From Saprospiraceae bacterium (GTDB lineage: Bacteria; Bacteroidota; Bacteroidia; Chitinophagales; Saprospiraceae), in the NCBI GenBank assembly GCA_020436935.1, contig JAGQWX010000027.1:1-64000 (forward strand): 64,000 nucleotides of DNA, read 5' to 3'. Below the pieces are notes generated by a model. It saw nothing but the letters and a program-made list of their open reading frames with translations, ran no database searches and had not been told where the DNA came from. Made by a program: the position numbers and the translations under genes. Positions 51,713-60,764 of the stretch are shown here, in pieces. Position 1 is the first letter of the stretch, and each line of letters opens with the position of its first letter.

Positions 51713-52321
51713 ATGGGCGAATTAGCTAACATATTTATAAAATCTGCATTCATTGAGAACCTGGCACTTTCCTACTTTTTGGGAATGTGTTCATTCCTTG
51801 CAGTTTCTAAGTCAGTAAAAACCGCATTTGGTCTTGGGCTTGCAGTCATTTTTGTGCAGGGCATCACCATTCCGGTAAACTGGTTTATCAATTACATCAT
51901 ATTGTCAGAGAATGGAATTTTCGGGACTGACCTTACCTTCCTGAGATTCATACTTTTCATTTCAGTCATTGCTGCGATGGTACAGTTGGTAGAAATGGTG
52001 GTGGAGAAATATTCACCATCGTTGTACAACTCCCTGGGTATATTCCTTCCTTTGATCACGGTAAACTGCGCCATCCTTGGTGGTTCACTTTTCATGGTTT
52101 CTAAAGAGTATAACTTCAGCCAATCTCTTTCGTTTGGTTTGGGTGGTGGATTCGGATGGTTTTTGGCCATCGTTGCCATTGCTGCAATCCGAGAGAAAAT
52201 GAGATATTCCAATGTACCACCTGCACTTAGAGGTCTGGGTATGGCATTTATACTTACAGGAATGATGGGAATGGCTTTCATGAGTTTGATGGGCATAGAC
52301 CTCACTTCATTTGGTAAATAA
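51713..52321 (+). CDS. nqrE: Na+-NQR subunit E
   Basis: A 202-residue, six-helix membrane subunit. [20 protein letters not shown] near the N-terminus and the conserved [20 protein letters not shown], supplying the second half of the intramembrane iron-sulphur site, are typical, and it ends [20 protein letters not shown]. Size and order fit NqrE; it lies 22 bases after nqrD. Confidence 0.96.
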   Translation: MGELANIFIKSAFIENLALSYFLGMCSFLAVSKSVKTAFGLGLAVIFVQGITIPVNWFINYIILSENGIFGTDLTFLRFILFISVIAAMVQLVEMVVEKYSPSLYNSLGIFLPLITVNCAILGGSLFMVSKEYNFSQSLSFGLGGGFGWFLAIVAIAAIREKMRYSNVPPALRGLGMAFILTGMMGMAFMSLMGIDLTSFGK

Positions 52322-52348
52322 TCGATCATAATATAATATCTATATAAG

Positions 52349-53680
52349 ATGACATATTTATTTGTACTGGCTTCTGTAACGACATCCATTTTGTATTCCC
52401 TTTTGGTTTTCTGTGGAATCATTCTGGGCTTGTCTTACATGCTGATCTACGCAAGGAAGCAATTGGTGGCTCAAGGTGATGTAAAACTCATCATCAATGG
52501 TGATGAAGACAATCCTGTGTTGGTAAAACCAGGTTCTTCACTTTTATCTACACTAGGCGATAAGAACATTTTTCTCCCTTCTGCATGCGGTGGAGGTGGA
52601 ACATGTGCTATGTGTGAATGCCACGTTTATGAAGGTGGTGGGGATGTACTCCCTACAGAAATGAACCACCTTACCAGAAAGGAAGCCGCAGAAGGCATGA
52701 GACTTGCCTGCCAGGTTAAGGTCAGAAATGACATGAAGATCGGAGTTCCTGAGGAAGTATTTGGTATCAAAAAATGGGAATGCGAGGTGGTATCTAATTA
52801 CAACGTTGCATCATTCATTAAGGAGTTTGTGGTAAAACTTCCTGAAGGAGAAACTTTGGATTTCCAGTCTGGCGGTTATATTCAGATTGACGTACCAAAG
52901 ATAACTGTGGATTTCAAAAATATGGACATCACTGCCCATCCTACTTACCACGATGATCCGGCTAAGTTCCAGTCAGAATGGGACAAATACAAACTCTGGG
53001 ACCTCAAAATGGTGAACGATGATCCACAGTTCAGGGCTTATTCTATGGCTAACCACCCGGCTGAAGGTAATATTGTGAAGCTCAACATTCGTATTGCGAC
53101 TCCACCTTGGGATAAAAACACCAACGGCTGGATGGCTGTAAATCCTGGGGTATGTTCTTCATACGTATTCAACCTTAAACCTGGTGACAAGTGTGTAGTT
53201 TCCGGTCCTTATGGTGAATTCTTCATCAAACCGACGAAAAAAGAAATGGTGTACATCGGAGGTGGTGCAGGTATGGCTCCATTGAGATCTCATTTGTTCC
53301 ACTTATTCCATACTTTGAAGACCACTGACAGGAAAGTATCTTTCTGGTATGGTGGTCGTACAAAGCGAGAGTTGTTCTACATTGAAGAATTTAGAGAAAT
53401 AGAGAGGAACTTCCCTAATTTCAGATTCTATGTAGCACTTGACAATCCGCTTCCTGAAGACAACTGGCAAGTAAAAGAAAACCTGGATGCTCCTGGAGAC
53501 GGATTCAAAGGTTTCATCATGCCTGTTTTGATGGAACAATACCTGAAGAGCCATCCTGAACCAGAAGAAGTAGAATATTATTTCTGCGGTCCTCCGGCGA
53601 TGAATGCATCGGTGCTCAAAGCTCTGGATGAACTTGGAGTACCTCAAGAGCACATTATGTTTGACGACTTTGGAGGATAA
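52349..53680 (+). CDS. nqrF: Na+-NQR subunit F, NADH-oxidising
   Basis: A 443-residue subunit with an N-terminal membrane helix (about 10-33), a plant-type [2Fe-2S] domain with Cys80, Cys86, Cys89 and Cys121, and a ferredoxin-reductase-like module holding FAD (FRAYSMANHP) and NADH (IGGGAGMAPLRSHLFHLFH). It takes electrons from NADH on the cytosolic side and passes them into the complex. It is the last gene of the operon and is followed 24 bases later by a strong terminator. Somewhat longer than Vibrio NqrF (about 407). Confidence 0.97.
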   Translation: MTYLFVLASVTTSILYSLLVFCGIILGLSYMLIYARKQLVAQGDVKLIINGDEDNPVLVKPGSSLLSTLGDKNIFLPSACGGGGTCAMCECHVYEGGGDVLPTEMNHLTRKEAAEGMRLACQVKVRNDMKIGVPEEVFGIKKWECEVVSNYNVASFIKEFVVKLPEGETLDFQSGGYIQIDVPKITVDFKNMDITAHPTYHDDPAKFQSEWDKYKLWDLKMVNDDPQFRAYSMANHPAEGNIVKLNIRIATPPWDKNTNGWMAVNPGVCSSYVFNLKPGDKCVVSGPYGEFFIKPTKKEMVYIGGGAGMAPLRSHLFHLFHTLKTTDRKVSFWYGGRTKRELFYIEEFREIERNFPNFRFYVALDNPLPEDNWQVKENLDAPGDGFKGFIMPVLMEQYLKSHPEPEEVEYYFCGPPAMNASVLKALDELGVPQEHIMFDDFGG

Positions 53681-53704
53681 GCAATTATCTTCTTATAAAA
53701 ATAT

Positions 53705-53737
53705 GAGGCTTTGCAGTTGGACTGCAAGGCCTCTTTT
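53705..53737 (+). terminator. Rho-independent terminator of the nqr operon
   Basis: GAGGCTTTGCAG (53705-53716) pairs with CTGCAAGGCCTC (53722-53733), 12 bp with one T-G wobble, around the loop TTGGA, followed by TTTTGTTTT. It begins 24 bases after the nqrF stop. Confidence 0.85.
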
Positions 53738-53894
53738 GTTTTATAATAGCATAAAAAGTATTATAATACTGATATTCATTCTGTTATGTAAATGAAGGCA
53801 TGTGACCATGAATAAATTATAAAAAATTTAATGTGTTCATTAGGAATTATGATTTATTATATTAATTTTATTCATAATACCAAAATACATACCT

Positions 53895-55214
53895 ATGCCA
53901 AAATTCTATGTTCTGGACACTTCTGTCTTGTTGTTTGACCACAACGCCATTTTAAATTTTCAGGACAACAATGTAGTGATTCCCATTTCGGTCCTCGAAG
54001 AATTGGACAACTTTAAAATAGGGAATGACTCGAAGAGTTTTGAAGCCAGGGAAGTCATAAGGCAGCTGGACAAACTTTCTGAGAATAAGGGATTGAACGA
54101 GTGGATAGAACTGGGAGATAAGAAAGGCAAACTTACTATTTTCAACGGTGATGATGACAGACTGGAAGTCAACGCGGAGAAGATCTACGGCAAGGGAAAG
54201 ACAGATCATAAAATTATCAATTCGGCGCTGGATCTCAAAGCGCAGAATAAGCGCAACAAGGTAGTACTCGTCACCAAAGACATCAATTTAAGGCTGAAGT
54301 CAAAAGCGCTCGGTCTGGATTCAGAAGATTATCTGACCGGCAGGGTGGAGGACATACAGAATGTCTCGGAATCATTTACAGAATTCAATAATCTTGATGG
54401 CGATCTGATAGCAAAAATTTACCAGGAAAAGATCATCAAGGAAAACAATATCCTCAATGGCAAAAAGATTGCCAATGGGTATTATATCCTCAACAACTGT
54501 TCGCAGTCAGCTTTGGTAAGGTATGATCAAAAGAACGACGAGATCGTAAGAATAGACAAAAACTATGCTTACGGTATCAAGCCGAAGAATGCTGAACAGA
54601 CCTTTGCAGTCGATGCCTTATTGAATGAAGATATCAAACTAGTGGCTTTGCAGGGTGTAGCAGGTACCGGAAAGACTTTATTGGCCCTTGCTGCAGCTTT
54701 GGAGCAAATAGCTAAATATGAACAAATCATTTTGTCCAGACCTATAGTTCCACTGAGTAACAGAGACATTGGTTTTTTGCCCGGGGATGCAGACGACAAA
54801 ATATCTCCATACATGATGCCTCTTTGGGACAACCTCAAGTTCATCAAAAAGCAACACAAAGAGACATCGAGAAAGTCAGTTGCTATTGAGCAGTTGCAGA
54901 AAGACGGTAAAATAGAGGTTACAGCACTGACATTCATCCGTGGACGTTCACTATCCAATGTATTTTTCATAGTGGATGAAGCCCAAAACCTTACCCCCCA
55001 TGAAATAAAAACCATCATCACCAGGGCAGGAGAAGGGACCAAAATTGTTTTTACAGGAGATATCCATCAGATAGATACGCCGTACATGGACGAAAAAAGT
55101 AATGGCCTCACATACATCATAGATAAGTTGAAAGGCCAACCTTTGTTTGCCCATGTGAAATTGGAAAGAGGTGAGCGTTCTGAGCTTGCCAATCTTGCCA
55201 ATGAGCTGTTGTGA
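53895..55214 (+). CDS. PIN-PhoH family ATPase
   Basis: A 439-residue protein with an N-terminal PIN nuclease-like domain (KFYVLDTSVLLFDHNAILNF, VIPISVLEELDNFK, then LVTKDINLRLKSKALG) and a C-terminal PhoH ATPase domain: Walker A GVAGTGKTLLAL with Lys260, Walker B FFIVDEAQNLTPHE, and IVFTGDIHQIDTPYM. PIN-PhoH (PhoH2-type) proteins couple RNA unwinding with RNA cleavage and are often linked to toxin-antitoxin-like or RNA-decay roles. The PIN acidic residues (D8 and later E/D) appear retained. Start ATG 53895 follows an AT-rich leader. It stands alone after the nqr terminator. Confidence 0.92.
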   Translation: MPKFYVLDTSVLLFDHNAILNFQDNNVVIPISVLEELDNFKIGNDSKSFEAREVIRQLDKLSENKGLNEWIELGDKKGKLTIFNGDDDRLEVNAEKIYGKGKTDHKIINSALDLKAQNKRNKVVLVTKDINLRLKSKALGLDSEDYLTGRVEDIQNVSESFTEFNNLDGDLIAKIYQEKIIKENNILNGKKIANGYYILNNCSQSALVRYDQKNDEIVRIDKNYAYGIKPKNAEQTFAVDALLNEDIKLVALQGVAGTGKTLLALAAALEQIAKYEQIILSRPIVPLSNRDIGFLPGDADDKISPYMMPLWDNLKFIKKQHKETSRKSVAIEQLQKDGKIEVTALTFIRGRSLSNVFFIVDEAQNLTPHEIKTIITRAGEGTKIVFTGDIHQIDTPYMDEKSNGLTYIIDKLKGQPLFAHVKLERGERSELANLANELL

Positions 55215-55492
55215 TATTAAAACTATAGTTTGGTAGTGTCATGCTACGTGCCTATATTTGATTGTATAAGCGGTTATAGGGTAATACTGATTGGGTAAAT
55301 AATATAGCTCCAGCACTTTACAAAAATCCTTACCACCACCATCGAAATCGAGAATTGAGATGATCAGGTGGCACTTGAATGATCAGGATTTGCTACAAAG
55401 AGTCAATCTTTTATCATATCAGTATTCATATCTTACCGAAAGCATAACCTGGTCAAAAGGCCCAAAACGAACAGCTTAAAATTCCATACCGA

Positions 55493-57403
55493 ATGAGCAG
55501 TAGCAGTGTGAAGAAACATTCTCTGATGTCAGAATTTGACATCTATTTATTTAAGGCCGGCAAACATTTTAAATTATATGAAAAATTGGGCGCTCATCTT
55601 ATGACGCTTGATGGAGAAGAAGGATGTTTTTTTGCTGTTTATGCACCTGCAGCCGATGGTGTAGCAGTTGTTGGAGATTTTAATAATTGGGACAGCGGTA
55701 AACACTTCCTTCACGTAAGGTTTGATTCTTCAGGTATTTGGGAAGGGTTCATTCCCGGAGTCAAAAAGGGAGATGCCTATAAATTCAAAATGAAGTCTTC
55801 AGTGGATGGTGGTTATTATGAAAAAGCTGACCCTTATGCCAGACATACGGAAACGCCTCCACACACTGCCAGCAAAGTTTGGGACAGCAATTACCAATGG
55901 GGTGACAGTCAGTGGATGAAGACCAGGAAGGCACACAACGAATTAGATAAACCATATTCAATATATGAGGTACATCTAGGTTCCTGGAAGAAAAAGGAAG
56001 GCAACCAGTCTTTGACCTACCAGGACCATGCAGATCAATTGGTATCCTACGTCAAAGAAATGGGATTTACGCATGTAGAATTGCTACCCATCATGGAACA
56101 TCCCTATGAACCTTCATGGGGCTATCAAGTGACCGGTTTCTTTGCACCTACCAGTCGTTTTGGTGCGCCTGAAGATATGAAATACATGGTCGACAGGTTC
56201 CATCAGGAAGGCATAGGAGTAATTCTCGACTGGGTACCGGCACACTTTCCCTCAGATGCATTTGCGTTGGCGAGATTTGATGGAAGTCATGTTTATGAAC
56301 ACCCTGACCTCAGAAAGGGTTATCACCCTGATTGGCGAAGTCTGATTTTCAATTTTGAGCGCAATGAAATAAGAAGCTTTTTAATTTCCAGTGCCATGTT
56401 CTGGATGGGCGAATACCATGCTGATTCACTGCGGGTAGATGCTGTGGCGAGTATGTTGTATCTCGATTATAGCCGTGAGCAGGGAGAATGGGAGCCCAAC
56501 GAGTATGGTGGCAACGAAAATCTTGCTGCAGTAAGCTTCATCAAAGATTTTAATGCAGCCATTTACGCAAACTACGAAGGTACGCATACCATTGCGGAGG
56601 AAAGCACTGCATTTTCCGGTGTCACCAACCCTGTTGACCAGGGTGGACTGGGCTTTGGTATGAAATGGATGATGGGCTGGATGCACGATACACTCAATTA
56701 CTTTGGAACAGATCCCATATTTAGAAAATACCACCAGAACAACATTACCTTCAGTATTGTATACGCTTTCTCTGAAAACTTTTGCCTGCCTTTGTCACAC
56801 GATGAAGTGGTGCATGGCAAGGGTTCGATCATGCAGCGTATGCCTGGTGATGAATGGCAAAGATTTGCTAACCTGCGGTGCTTGTACAGCTATATGTTCA
56901 CCCACCCCGGTACAAAATTGTTGTTTATGGGCAATGAAATCGGTCAGTATGATGAGTGGAACTTCAAAGAAAGCATACAATGGAATCTGCTGGAATATAA
57001 GCCTCACAAAGGATTACAAACACTGGTCAAGGACCTCAACAAGCTGTATAAAGAGGAAACAGCGCTGAGCAGTTTACAATTCGATCCTAAGGGATTTGAG
57101 TGGGTAGATTTTTCTGACCATGAGAAGTCGATCATTACTTATCTTAGGAAGGGAAATGATAACGACGATGCCTTGTTGGTGGTGTGCAACTTCACTCCTG
57201 AATCCTGGAAGGGGTACAGAATTGGGGTACCTCAAAGGGGCACCTGGAGTATTGTACTCAATTCTGACGATGAAAAATATTACGGAAGCGGTTTTTTGAA
57301 ATCTTCTGCCTTCGAATCACAAAAGACAACCAGTCATGGCAGGATGTTTTCTATAGAGATGGACATTCCTCCAATGGCCGTTGTTGTGTTGAAGCTCGAT
57401 TAA
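55493..57403 (+). CDS. glgB: 1,4-alpha-glucan branching enzyme GlgB
   Basis: A 636-residue GH13 branching enzyme. An N-terminal CBM48 domain (VAVVGDFNNWDSGKHFLHV) precedes the catalytic barrel: YSIYEVHLGSWKKKEGNQSL, ELLPIMEHPYEPSWGYQVTG, nucleophile Asp316 (LRVDAVASMLYLDYS), acid Glu369 (TIAEESTAF) and Asp437 (LPLSHDEVVHGKGS). The 53- and 68-residue spacings equal those of E. coli GlgB. It makes alpha-1,6 branches in glycogen in the cytosol. It lacks the extra N-terminal domain found in the longest forms. Its end overlaps the convergent GNAT gene by four bases. No other glycogen gene is nearby. Confidence 0.95.
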   Translation: MSSSSVKKHSLMSEFDIYLFKAGKHFKLYEKLGAHLMTLDGEEGCFFAVYAPAADGVAVVGDFNNWDSGKHFLHVRFDSSGIWEGFIPGVKKGDAYKFKMKSSVDGGYYEKADPYARHTETPPHTASKVWDSNYQWGDSQWMKTRKAHNELDKPYSIYEVHLGSWKKKEGNQSLTYQDHADQLVSYVKEMGFTHVELLPIMEHPYEPSWGYQVTGFFAPTSRFGAPEDMKYMVDRFHQEGIGVILDWVPAHFPSDAFALARFDGSHVYEHPDLRKGYHPDWRSLIFNFERNEIRSFLISSAMFWMGEYHADSLRVDAVASMLYLDYSREQGEWEPNEYGGNENLAAVSFIKDFNAAIYANYEGTHTIAEESTAFSGVTNPVDQGGLGFGMKWMMGWMHDTLNYFGTDPIFRKYHQNNITFSIVYAFSENFCLPLSHDEVVHGKGSIMQRMPGDEWQRFANLRCLYSYMFTHPGTKLLFMGNEIGQYDEWNFKESIQWNLLEYKPHKGLQTLVKDLNKLYKEETALSSLQFDPKGFEWVDFSDHEKSIITYLRKGNDNDDALLVVCNFTPESWKGYRIGVPQRGTWSIVLNSDDEKYYGSGFLKSSAFESQKTTSHGRMFSIEMDIPPMAVVVLKLD

Positions 57404-57858
57404 TATTTGATCGTCATACCGAGGTGGGGAATGTCGTCTTCGAGGTAAGCTTCTCCTGTCCATACAAATCCGAAAGATTCGTAGAACTTTTGAAGATAAG
57501 CCTGAGCGGATATCTTTATTGGCGTGCCGGGATATAATTTTTTTATTTCCTCAATGGCCTGCGTCATCATTTGTTTTCCTACCGCCTGTCCTCTAACCCT
57601 TGGACTTGAAACAACTCTGCCAATAGAGCAATAATCGGTGTAACTCACACCTTTGGCCAGCAGTCTGCAACAAGCCAAACACTCTTGTTCATTCATTAAA
57701 AAGAAATGATGTGCGACCAGATCTTTATTGTCGAGATCCTGGTAGTTGCACTTCTGTTCTACAACGAAAACCTCACCCCTGAGCTGCAAAATTCTGTACA
57801 GTTCGGTCGTGGACAATTCACTAAAATGTTTTAAAGAAAACTGCCTCTCAGCAAGCAT
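57400..57858 (-). CDS. ElaA-type GNAT acetyltransferase
   Basis: A 152-residue GNAT of the ElaA group: LYRILQLRGEVFVVEQKCNY, where LRxxVFVVEQxCxYxExD is the ElaA hallmark, then SIGRVVSSPRVRGQAVGKQM (acetyl-CoA motif RxxGxG/A) and FYESFGFVWTGEAYLEDDIP at the C-terminus. The substrate is not known. The gene is convergent with glgB (4-base overlap) and lies 9 bases after the stop of... the neighbouring minus-strand gene at 57868, whose transcript probably continues into it. Confidence 0.9.
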   Translation of the reverse strand: MLAERQFSLKHFSELSTTELYRILQLRGEVFVVEQKCNYQDLDNKDLVAHHFFLMNEQECLACCRLLAKGVSYTDYCSIGRVVSSPRVRGQAVGKQMMTQAIEEIKKLYPGTPIKISAQAYLQKFYESFGFVWTGEAYLEDDIPHLGMTIKY

Positions 57859-57867
57859 AAGAATACA

Positions 57868-58821
57868 TTAATTGAGTTTTGAAAGCTTCACAGGTTCGAT
57901 TTCGCGGGGAAAAGCCATATTCAGTTTGTATTTGGCCAGGATACCCGCCCTGCTGCCGTCATTGAGGTTGATGTCTTTGATGCCAAGGCATTTCATTTCC
58001 GCAGAGTGGAAAGCATGATCTCTTGGTACATCAAGTGAAGAAGGTATGATGTCCCTGCGTGAGCTCTGCAGCAAAGCATTGGTTTTAAAATCCTTTAGCA
58101 ATGTTGACCAATACACCATATTGTATTCACCAAGGACGATGCTGTGGGGTACACCTTGCAGTGCCGTAGTCAGCTTGCTCAGCTGATTTTTTGCCTTCAA
58201 TTCAGAGGTTTTGTCCAATGGTGGGACGATGTAGGTATTGAATATATTGTAAGATTGATCTTCAATCAACACTTCAACCAATAAATCGCTCGTTTCCTCA
58301 AAGCTGATGGTATCCACTTTTAGAATTGGATATTTAGAGAAAATGGCCTTTCCAAATGGGTCAATACGCACCATTTCTGTGTGAAAGCGGTAGTCTTCTG
58401 ACAAACTGGACAACAAAATTTGCTCCCAATCAGGTGTAAGTTCGACAATGCTGATGAGGTCGCAGTCCAGCTTAAGCAAAGCAGGAATGAGTTCGAAAGG
58501 ATCGGAGACATTGGCCAGATTGATGTGGGCTATGTGCAACTGTTTTTCATTGCGGTCTTTCTGTAATGTGAAAGGCGTGTCAGTTTCATTTTTAAGTTGT
58601 ACACAAAGCAAGGCTGCTATTGCAAATGAAGTCAGTATAACCTGTCTGTTGTTTAAAAAATAACCGATGAAACCTATACCAAGGAACAATCCCATAAAGT
58701 GGATGGTATAATTGGTGACCAGGTTAAGAGAGGGAAAATATGGAGCCACGATGATGAGCACTGCCAGTAGCCAAAGCAGCATTAGCGTGAGTTTTCTGAT
58801 ATAATTCGTGGTCGGGCTCAT
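57868..58821 (-). CDS. Endonuclease/exonuclease/phosphatase-fold membrane protein, degenerate active site
   Basis: A 317-residue protein with three N-terminal membrane helices (about 10-27, 33-55, 60-76) and an EEP-fold domain from about residue 90: LHIAHINLANVSDPFELIPA, DLISIVELTPDWE (the metal-binding Glu), IFNTYIVPP, VLGEYNMVYWS and RDHAFHS. Compared with active EEP enzymes, N-x-H reads NTY, GDFN reads GEYN, and the terminal SDH reads SRA, so the catalytic histidines are missing. It may be a binding protein or a changed enzyme. Operon: it lies 27 bases after the lamin-tail protein gene and 9 bases before the GNAT gene. Confidence 0.78.
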   Translation of the reverse strand: MSPTTNYIRKLTLMLLWLLAVLIIVAPYFPSLNLVTNYTIHFMGLFLGIGFIGYFLNNRQVILTSFAIAALLCVQLKNETDTPFTLQKDRNEKQLHIAHINLANVSDPFELIPALLKLDCDLISIVELTPDWEQILLSSLSEDYRFHTEMVRIDPFGKAIFSKYPILKVDTISFEETSDLLVEVLIEDQSYNIFNTYIVPPLDKTSELKAKNQLSKLTTALQGVPHSIVLGEYNMVYWSTLLKDFKTNALLQSSRRDIIPSSLDVPRDHAFHSAEMKCLGIKDINLNDGSRAGILAKYKLNMAFPREIEPVKLSKLN

Positions 58822-58848
58822 GTTTGTTTTGGAGTTGAGGTCGGCTGT

Positions 58849-60630
58849 CTATAATTTGAGAGCTAAGATACAAGTTTTATTTATTTCTTCGGTAGAGCCA
58901 TTTAGTGAATGGTATGTTCCTTTGAGTATATAAACACCTATACGCTCGACCATACCGTCTTCATTGGCGCCGTTCCACTTTATAAAGCCTGAGGTTCCCA
59001 AAAGTTCATTGTTGGCTAAAGTTTTTATGAGTTGGCCATTGGCGTCATAAATTTTAAGGTTGAGGAGGTATCCTGCCTCGGGTAACTTGTAGGATATCAA
59101 TAGTTCATCTTCCATTCCATCTCCGTCCGGACTTAGTCTTTTTGATACCAATGTAAAGGGCTCGTCACCGATGGCCGCACCATTTAAAAAGTTGCTGTTT
59201 TGGTATCCCGGAGTAGCGTACAGAACACTTGCAGCTGCAGATCCGTAGTTGCCATCGCCAAATGGAGAATCAAAAGAAAGGCGCTCCAGGCTTACCCCTT
59301 CATTGTCATCGATGAGCGGGTTGTGAAAATCTTCGTCGTAAGAAAATTCATCCAATAAAATATCCGCCGGGTAATAAATGGAAGGATGGCCATCGGAATT
59401 GTTGAATGCCGGAAGCTCAAAGAAGCTGATTGCCGCGCCTGCAGGGACCTGGTATTGCGCGGCCACCTGATTAGGATCGGGTGTCAATGCCAGGTAGCCA
59501 TTTGCTGCAATGATGAGATCGGTTTCAATCGATTTAGAATTGTTGTTGGATTCATTCCGGACGACCAGTCCCTTTAGATTAATGGGCTCTTCAGAACGGT
59601 TGTACAATTCTAAAAAATCAGATCCCCCACTTACAGGGTCAAATAGAATTTCAGATAGGAGTATCGTACCTGGGCCTGGTTTAGCAAAAATTCTCAGCGG
59701 ATTGCTGATGATGTTGTTGGAGGTATTTCCCCTGGTATCGCTGATGCTGACCACCTCAACTGTATAATCTTTATTCGATTGGATGGCCTGGTTCAAAGTG
59801 AGTACAACGATGTTTTCTGCTCCGGACTGAAATGCCGCATTAGAGACGCTCACATCTGCTGGGACTATTTTGAAGTTGGAAGCTGTGATATCACTGCCAT
59901 TCAACTTTTCAGAAAATACCAGGGTGATCTGATTGCCCTCTTCGTTGATGCTTGAAGATGAAAGGGTAGGAGGACTGGTATCAGGCGCGTATGCGGTAAT
60001 GCTGATGTCGTCGAAAGTAAACTTATCTGTTCTTGAGGCTGTGTAAATGCATTGGAAGAGCAGCAGTGGAGTCGGAGTGAATTTCAGACTCCGTGTAATT
60101 TCAAACTGAGGAATAAAATTGCCCGTTTCTCCAATGTCAGCCGAAACTATGAGCTTTCTGTCTGATGCATACTCCATCCTCAAATGGATGGGATTGCTAT
60201 TGAGGGAAATAGCTCCCGATGGCCCGGAAGCGAGTAGGTTTGAAGATCCATTGGTCAATTCATAAAGCCTTATCGCGTCCGTACTTCCATTCTCACCAAA
60301 GTTGAAGTAGTATCCATTGGCTTTTGAAAGATCACTTTGATCCAGTAAAAAATAGATCCTGGACAGATTGGAAGCACTCGGAGAAAAATCGAGCGTGTTT
60401 TTGATTTCAAAAATAAAACTATCAGGAAAAGATGCCTGTGTGTGCAGCATGCTTTCCCCTGCAGCAGGAGCTTGCAGCTGTAAGCTGCCTTCCGCATTGA
60501 CGATGAAATGAGCAACATTGCCTGACCAGACAGGTCCGTTGGTAATGTTCCCATCGTCAAAATTTTCTGTAAATTGACAAATCACAGATGTACAGAAAAG
60601 TGTAAAAATCAACAAAATTCCAGGCCTCAT
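58849..60630 (-). CDS. Secreted lamin-tail-domain protein with FlgD-like C-terminus
   Basis: A 593-residue secreted protein: signal peptide (ILLIFTLFCTSVIC), a concanavalin-like N-terminal region (about 20-215), an SbsA/Big-type Ig-like domain (ITLVFSEKLNGSDITASNFK), a lamin-tail domain (TILLSEILFDPVSGGSDFLE and LYNRSEEPINLKGLVVRN), and a C-terminal segment RLSPDGDGMEDELLISYKLP then IKWNGANEDG resembling FlgD-like or gliding/type IX sorting modules. Such proteins are secreted to the cell surface in Bacteroidota. The function is unknown. It is the first gene of the minus-strand set ending at the GNAT gene. Confidence 0.82.
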   Translation of the reverse strand: MRPGILLIFTLFCTSVICQFTENFDDGNITNGPVWSGNVAHFIVNAEGSLQLQAPAAGESMLHTQASFPDSFIFEIKNTLDFSPSASNLSRIYFLLDQSDLSKANGYYFNFGENGSTDAIRLYELTNGSSNLLASGPSGAISLNSNPIHLRMEYASDRKLIVSADIGETGNFIPQFEITRSLKFTPTPLLLFQCIYTASRTDKFTFDDISITAYAPDTSPPTLSSSSINEEGNQITLVFSEKLNGSDITASNFKIVPADVSVSNAAFQSGAENIVVLTLNQAIQSNKDYTVEVVSISDTRGNTSNNIISNPLRIFAKPGPGTILLSEILFDPVSGGSDFLELYNRSEEPINLKGLVVRNESNNNSKSIETDLIIAANGYLALTPDPNQVAAQYQVPAGAAISFFELPAFNNSDGHPSIYYPADILLDEFSYDEDFHNPLIDDNEGVSLERLSFDSPFGDGNYGSAAASVLYATPGYQNSNFLNGAAIGDEPFTLVSKRLSPDGDGMEDELLISYKLPEAGYLLNLKIYDANGQLIKTLANNELLGTSGFIKWNGANEDGMVERIGVYILKGTYHSLNGSTEEINKTCILALKL

Positions 60631-60664
60631 GGATTAAAATTACGAAGCAATTGAAACATAGCTA

Positions 60665-60672
60665 TATATTTG
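60665..60672 (+). promoter_or_regulatory. Candidate asd promoter -7 element
   Basis: TATATTTG matches TAnnTTTG exactly in the divergent gap between the lamin-tail gene and asd. The leader would be about 87 bases. No clear -33 TTTG is placed at 19-21 bp. Confidence 0.4.
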
Positions 60673-60764
60673 CACCACTTTTTAGAAAAGGCATATTCAA
60701 GTTGCTTGTTTTCAAAGAGATAAGAAAAACATTTAATCATAATTTAATTTAACAAAGTCAAACT

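Noticed and set aside
51892-52422. 176-codon minus-strand frame across nqrE-nqrF
   Set aside because: It is antisense to the well-supported nqrE gene and its product has no recognisable features.
54569-55042. 157-codon minus-strand frame
   Set aside because: It lies opposite the Walker A/B region of the PIN-PhoH gene and has no support of its own.
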